Shown here: one piece after another, positions 13,379-15,926 of the stretch
Layout of the letters: the number at the start of each line of letters is the position of its first letter
Numbering within the stretch: the first letter of the stretch is position 1
DNA from: Bordetella parapertussis
GTDB taxonomy: Bacteria; Pseudomonadota; Gammaproteobacteria; Burkholderiales; SG8-41
Assembly (NCBI GenBank): GCA_945863085.1
Contig: CAMBCD010000024.1
Span: 1-15,926 of the forward strand
Reading direction: 5' to 3'
Length of the DNA stretch: 15,926 bases
Program-made: the position numbers and the translations under genes
Notes under the pieces: generated by a model
Databases searched by the model: none
Seen by the model: only the letters and a program-made list of their open reading frames with translations
What the model was told of the DNA's origin: nothing

Positions 13379-14783
13379 GCGATCACTGATTTGCATTGCC
13401 CTTGCTTCCGCCCTGCTCGCCGGCTGCAGCATGGGTCCGGCGTACGAACGGCCCGCCGCAGAACTGCCGGAGGTCTGGCTCGCAGTGCCGGCACAGGGGA
13501 AATCCATCCCCGCCGACCGCTGGTGGTCGATATATGGCGACGCCATGCTCGACCGCCTGGTCACCGAAGCACTGGCCGGCAACCAGGACCTGGCACTGGC
13601 AACGGCACGGCTCGACGAAGCGCGCGCGCTGGCGCGGATCGCCGACGCCGAACAGGTGCCTTCGGTAGACGCCGCGTTCCAGCGTGACCGCAGCCGGCGT
13701 TCGAACAGCACCGCGACGCAGTTTCCGGGTGCACTGGAGAACAACAATTACCGCGCACAGCTCAATGTCGCCTATGAAGTCGACCTGTGGGGCCGCCTGA
13801 GCAACAGCAGCAAGGCCGCACGCGCCGAGTTGCTGGCAACAACCGCCGCGCGTGAAACCGTGCGCATCGCGCTGACCGCCGAAGTCGCCCGGTCGTACTA
13901 CGCGCTGGTGTCCTACGATGCGCAGATTGCCGCGACGCGCAGGTCGCTGGAACTGCGTCAGCAGGATTTCCGGCTTCAGCGCATCCGCGCCGACGCCGGG
14001 CTGATCAATGAATTCACGCTGCGCCAGATCGAAGCCGAAGTACTCGCAGCACAGGCACAGCTGCCGGCGCTTGAACGCCGTCGCACCGGCGAAGAACTCG
14101 CGCTGGGGGTGCTGCTCGGCCGCAGCCCGCGCGCATTGATCAATGAAAACGTCGTCCGCACCGCCGAAGCCGGCCAGCCGTCCACGCCGGTAATCCCTGC
14201 CGACCTGCCCTCGTCATTGCTGCTGCGCCGGCCCGATGTGGTTGCCGCTGAACAGCAACTGATCGCCGCCAACGCCCGCATCGGCGCCGCTCGCGCAGCA
14301 CTTTTCCCGCGCATCGGACTCAGTGGTTACCTCGGCAGTGAAAGCGCCGCGCTGACCGACCTGTTCACGGGACCGGCAGGCATCTGGAGTCTCGGATTTG
14401 CGCTGGCGCAGCCGATTTTCCAGGGCGGCCGCCTGTTCGGCGAAATCGAGGCCGTGGAAGCGCGTGAACGCCAGGCACTGGCGCAGTACCAGAAAACATT
14501 GCAGGCGGCATTCCGTGAAACCCACGATGCGCTGGTGGCGCAGACCAAGGCGCGCGAGGTGTTTGATGCCGAAACCGCGCGCGCCGCGGCGCTGAATGAA
14601 TCCCTGCGGCTGGCCCGCATCCGTTATGTCAACGGACTGACCAGCCAGCTGGAGGCCCTCGACGCGGAGCGCAACCTGCTCAACGCCGAACTCAATCGCG
14701 CTGATGCGCTGCGCGCACAACGCGCGGCCGTGGCCGATGTGGTCAGGGCACTGGGCGGCGGCTGGACAGGACTGCAGTTATGA
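13371..14783 (+). CDS. outer-membrane efflux channel lipoprotein (OprM/NodT family)
   Basis: This 470-residue protein is the TolC-like outer-membrane factor of the pump. The signal peptide ends in the lipobox LLAGC (Cys19), then MGPAYERP, typical of NodT/OprM lipoproteins. Two outer-membrane-factor repeats follow: the first includes LDEARALARIADAEQVPSVD and the second LLLRRPDVVAAEQQLIAANARIGAARAALFPRIGLSGYLGS (from residue 283), with YVNGLTSQLEALDAERNLL in the last helix. As a trimer it forms the exit duct across the outer membrane and periplasm. AAGGA (13358-13362) lies eight bases before the ATG at 13371, and the start overlaps the pump gene's stop. It is the last gene of the operon; repeat copy B begins directly after its stop. 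Confidence 0.95.
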   Translation: MNKRSLICIALASALLAGCSMGPAYERPAAELPEVWLAVPAQGKSIPADRWWSIYGDAMLDRLVTEALAGNQDLALATARLDEARALARIADAEQVPSVDAAFQRDRSRRSNSTATQFPGALENNNYRAQLNVAYEVDLWGRLSNSSKAARAELLATTAARETVRIALTAEVARSYYALVSYDAQIAATRRSLELRQQDFRLQRIRADAGLINEFTLRQIEAEVLAAQAQLPALERRRTGEELALGVLLGRSPRALINENVVRTAEAGQPSTPVIPADLPSSLLLRRPDVVAAEQQLIAANARIGAARAALFPRIGLSGYLGSESAALTDLFTGPAGIWSLGFALAQPIFQGGRLFGEIEAVEARERQALAQYQKTLQAAFRETHDALVAQTKAREVFDAETARAAALNESLRLARIRYVNGLTSQLEALDAERNLLNAELNRADALRAQRAAVADVVRALGGGWTGLQL

Positions 14784-14860
14784 ATGAGGGATGCGGATTG
14801 AGGATTGAGCGAAACGTCAAAACCAAGGCAAGTTGCTCACTCCTCAATCCTCAATCCTCA
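14784..14860. repeat. dispersed GGATTGAG intergenic repeat, copy B (terminator-like)
   Basis: A perfect 15-bp inverted repeat, GGATTGAGGATTGAG (14795-14809) and CTCAATCCTCAATCC (14843-14857), surrounds a 33-bp spacer. The right half also contains CTCACTCCTCAATCCT (14836-14851). Both blocks are identical to copy A near 1205-1284. The element fills the gap between the convergent channel and Bug/TctC genes, touching the stop codons of both. It could act as a shared transcript end, though no T-run is present. Confidence 0.75.
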
Positions 14861-15823
14861 TTGCGCTTTCATCCCTACGTCCTTCACCAGCTTGACGTAA
14901 CGGTCGTACTCGGATTTCATCAGCTTGTCGTAAACCTCGGGGCTGGAATGCACTGCGGCTTCGGCACCCTGTTTCTCGAACGCTTCCCTGATGCGCGGCT
15001 GGGCGATGATTTTTTTCACGTCCGCAGCCAATTGCCCCGCGATCTTTTTCGGCACCCCTGCAGGACCGAGAAGGCCGAACCAGCCGTCGGATTGCGCCGC
15101 CGGCAGCCCCTCCTCGACGACTGACGGAATGTTCGGAAACGCCGGATTGCGTTTTGCCGATGTCACCGCCAGCGCGCGCAGGCGCCCGTCCCGCACCACC
15201 GGTGACAGTGTCGGCACCGTGAACACCAGATAATGTACGCGGCCGGAAACCGTCTCGCTGAACACATCGGGCACCACCTTGAACGGCACATGCTGGGTCC
15301 TGACGCCGGCCGCCTGGTTGAAAATTTCGGCGCCAATGTGCGCAAGCGTGCCCATGCCCAGCGATGCATAGTTGTATTTCGATGGATTGGCCTTCAGCAA
15401 GGCCACCAGTTCCTTGAGGTTGCGTGCCGGCAGGCCGGGCGTCACCGCAATGATGTTCGGGATCGACGCCACCTCCATCACCGCCGTGAAATCGCGCAAG
15501 GGATGATACGGCGGTTTTTTCTGCAACAGCGCGGCAACGATGTGCGGCGGCGCGACCATGGCGTAGGTGTAGCCATCGGCGGTCGCCTCGGACAGCACGC
15601 TGCTGCCGATCAATCCGCCTGCGCCGGGCCGGTTGTCGATCACCACCTGCTGGCGGTAGAGCTCCGTCAACGACGCGCCCAGCGTACGGGCAAGAAAATC
15701 GCTTGCCGATCCCGGTGGCAGCGGCACGATCATGCGGATCGGCCGTTCGGGAAATTTTTGGGCAACGGCCACGCCGGCGAACATCAGTGCCAGAACAGCG
15801 ACCAACAACCGAAAAAAGTTCAT
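14858..15823 (-). CDS. Bug/TctC family periplasmic solute-binding protein
   Basis: This protein of about 321 residues has a Sec signal peptide (MNFFRLLVAVLALMFAGVAVA, cleaved before QKFPERPIR). The Bug (tripartite tricarboxylate receptor) fold follows: IRMIVPLPPGSASDFLAR, then VVIDNRPGAGGLIGS, then YASLGMGTLAHIGAE and SDGWFGLLGPAGVPK. Bug proteins bind carboxylates or amides in the periplasm; most members are orphans without TctA or TctB, as appears here, and the ligand is unknown. The start is uncertain: GGGAGG (15843-15838) is 14 bases from the ATG at 15823 but only 8 from an in-frame TTG at 15829. I kept the ATG because it gives a normal signal peptide. Its stop lies in the right arm of repeat copy B. 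Confidence 0.9.
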   Translation of the reverse strand: MNFFRLLVAVLALMFAGVAVAQKFPERPIRMIVPLPPGSASDFLARTLGASLTELYRQQVVIDNRPGAGGLIGSSVLSEATADGYTYAMVAPPHIVAALLQKKPPYHPLRDFTAVMEVASIPNIIAVTPGLPARNLKELVALLKANPSKYNYASLGMGTLAHIGAEIFNQAAGVRTQHVPFKVVPDVFSETVSGRVHYLVFTVPTLSPVVRDGRLRALAVTSAKRNPAFPNIPSVVEEGLPAAQSDGWFGLLGPAGVPKKIAGQLAADVKKIIAQPRIREAFEKQGAEAAVHSSPEVYDKLMKSEYDRYVKLVKDVGMKAQ

Positions 15824-15873
15824 GTTCAAGTTATTTTCCTCCCATGCATTTTGGGCATGCGCCCTTGATGTTT

Positions 15874-15926
15874 TTATGCAAGTCGGCGCGCGATGTGCCG
15901 CGCCGCGTCATGGTAAGGGGTGGCTG
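15874..15926 (-). CDS. possible 3' end of an upstream gene
   Basis: A frame open at the right edge ends ATPYHDAARHIARRLA followed by TAA at 15876-15874, with mostly G or C in third codon positions. It would end 50 bp before the Bug/TctC start and could belong to the same transcript. The piece is too short to name. A second frame in the same stretch stays open to 15845 and cannot be excluded. Confidence 0.3.
   Translation of the reverse strand, partial: ATPYHDAARHIARRLA

Noticed and set aside
15233..15868. Plus-strand frame (211 codons) opposite the Bug/TctC gene
   Set aside because: The minus strand has the signal peptide and Bug motifs; the plus frame is a shadow.
1..15926. CRISPR array, tRNA/rRNA genes, integrase or insertion sequence
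   Set aside because: I looked for regularly spaced repeats, tRNA-like cloverleafs and transposase or integrase motifs and saw none; the only repeats found are the two GGATTGAG elements.

Overview
The window is a high-GC (about 60% by eye), densely coded stretch of bacterial chromosome. The protein families point to a betaproteobacterium, probably of the Burkholderiales/Nitrosomonadales type. These include a Bug/TctC periplasmic binding protein, a cspA gene followed by a C-terminally extended second IF-1, a homodimeric AceE-type dehydrogenase, and a MexAB-OprM-like pump with its own TetR repressor. That assignment is inference; there is no rRNA or other marker here.

Layout. Positions 1-1192 (minus strand) hold a histidine phosphatase gene followed by an alpha/beta hydrolase gene that runs off the left edge. 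A short dispersed repeat (copy A) and then a TauE/SafE exporter (plus) follow. A 28-bp palindromic terminator separates the exporter from a convergent, Tat-exported dienelactone hydrolase-like gene (minus). Next come a YkgJ-type cysteine-cluster protein, cspA and an infA paralogue (all plus). The infA stop overlaps the stop of a convergent Lrp/AsnC regulator, which is divergent from a large AceE-like E1 dehydrogenase gene (5297-7978). Positions 7991-14783 are a complete drug-efflux locus: a TetR repressor, an AcrR-box-like operator, and a lipoprotein adaptor, RND pump and outer-membrane channel in one operon. Repeat copy B lies between the channel gene and a convergent Bug/TctC gene. The last 50 bases may hold the 3' end of one more minus-strand gene.

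How the parts work together. The clearest regulatory module is the TetR/RND locus: two perfect 10-bp arms in the divergent intergenic region match the architecture of the E. coli AcrR site, so the TetR protein probably represses both itself and the pump. The Lrp/E1 pair recalls mdeR-mdeB of Pseudomonas putida and suggests a 2-oxo acid dehydrogenase induced by an amino acid or its keto acid; no E2 or E3 gene is present. The cspA-infA pair joins two OB-fold RNA-binding proteins of translation.

Most of the window is ordinary housekeeping and accessory content, and I found no clearly undescribed multi-gene system. The items most worth a second look are the paired GGATTGAG repeats (copies A and B), the Lrp/E1 module, a 26-residue insertion in the RND pump, and the regulator tail encoded by another gene's terminator.
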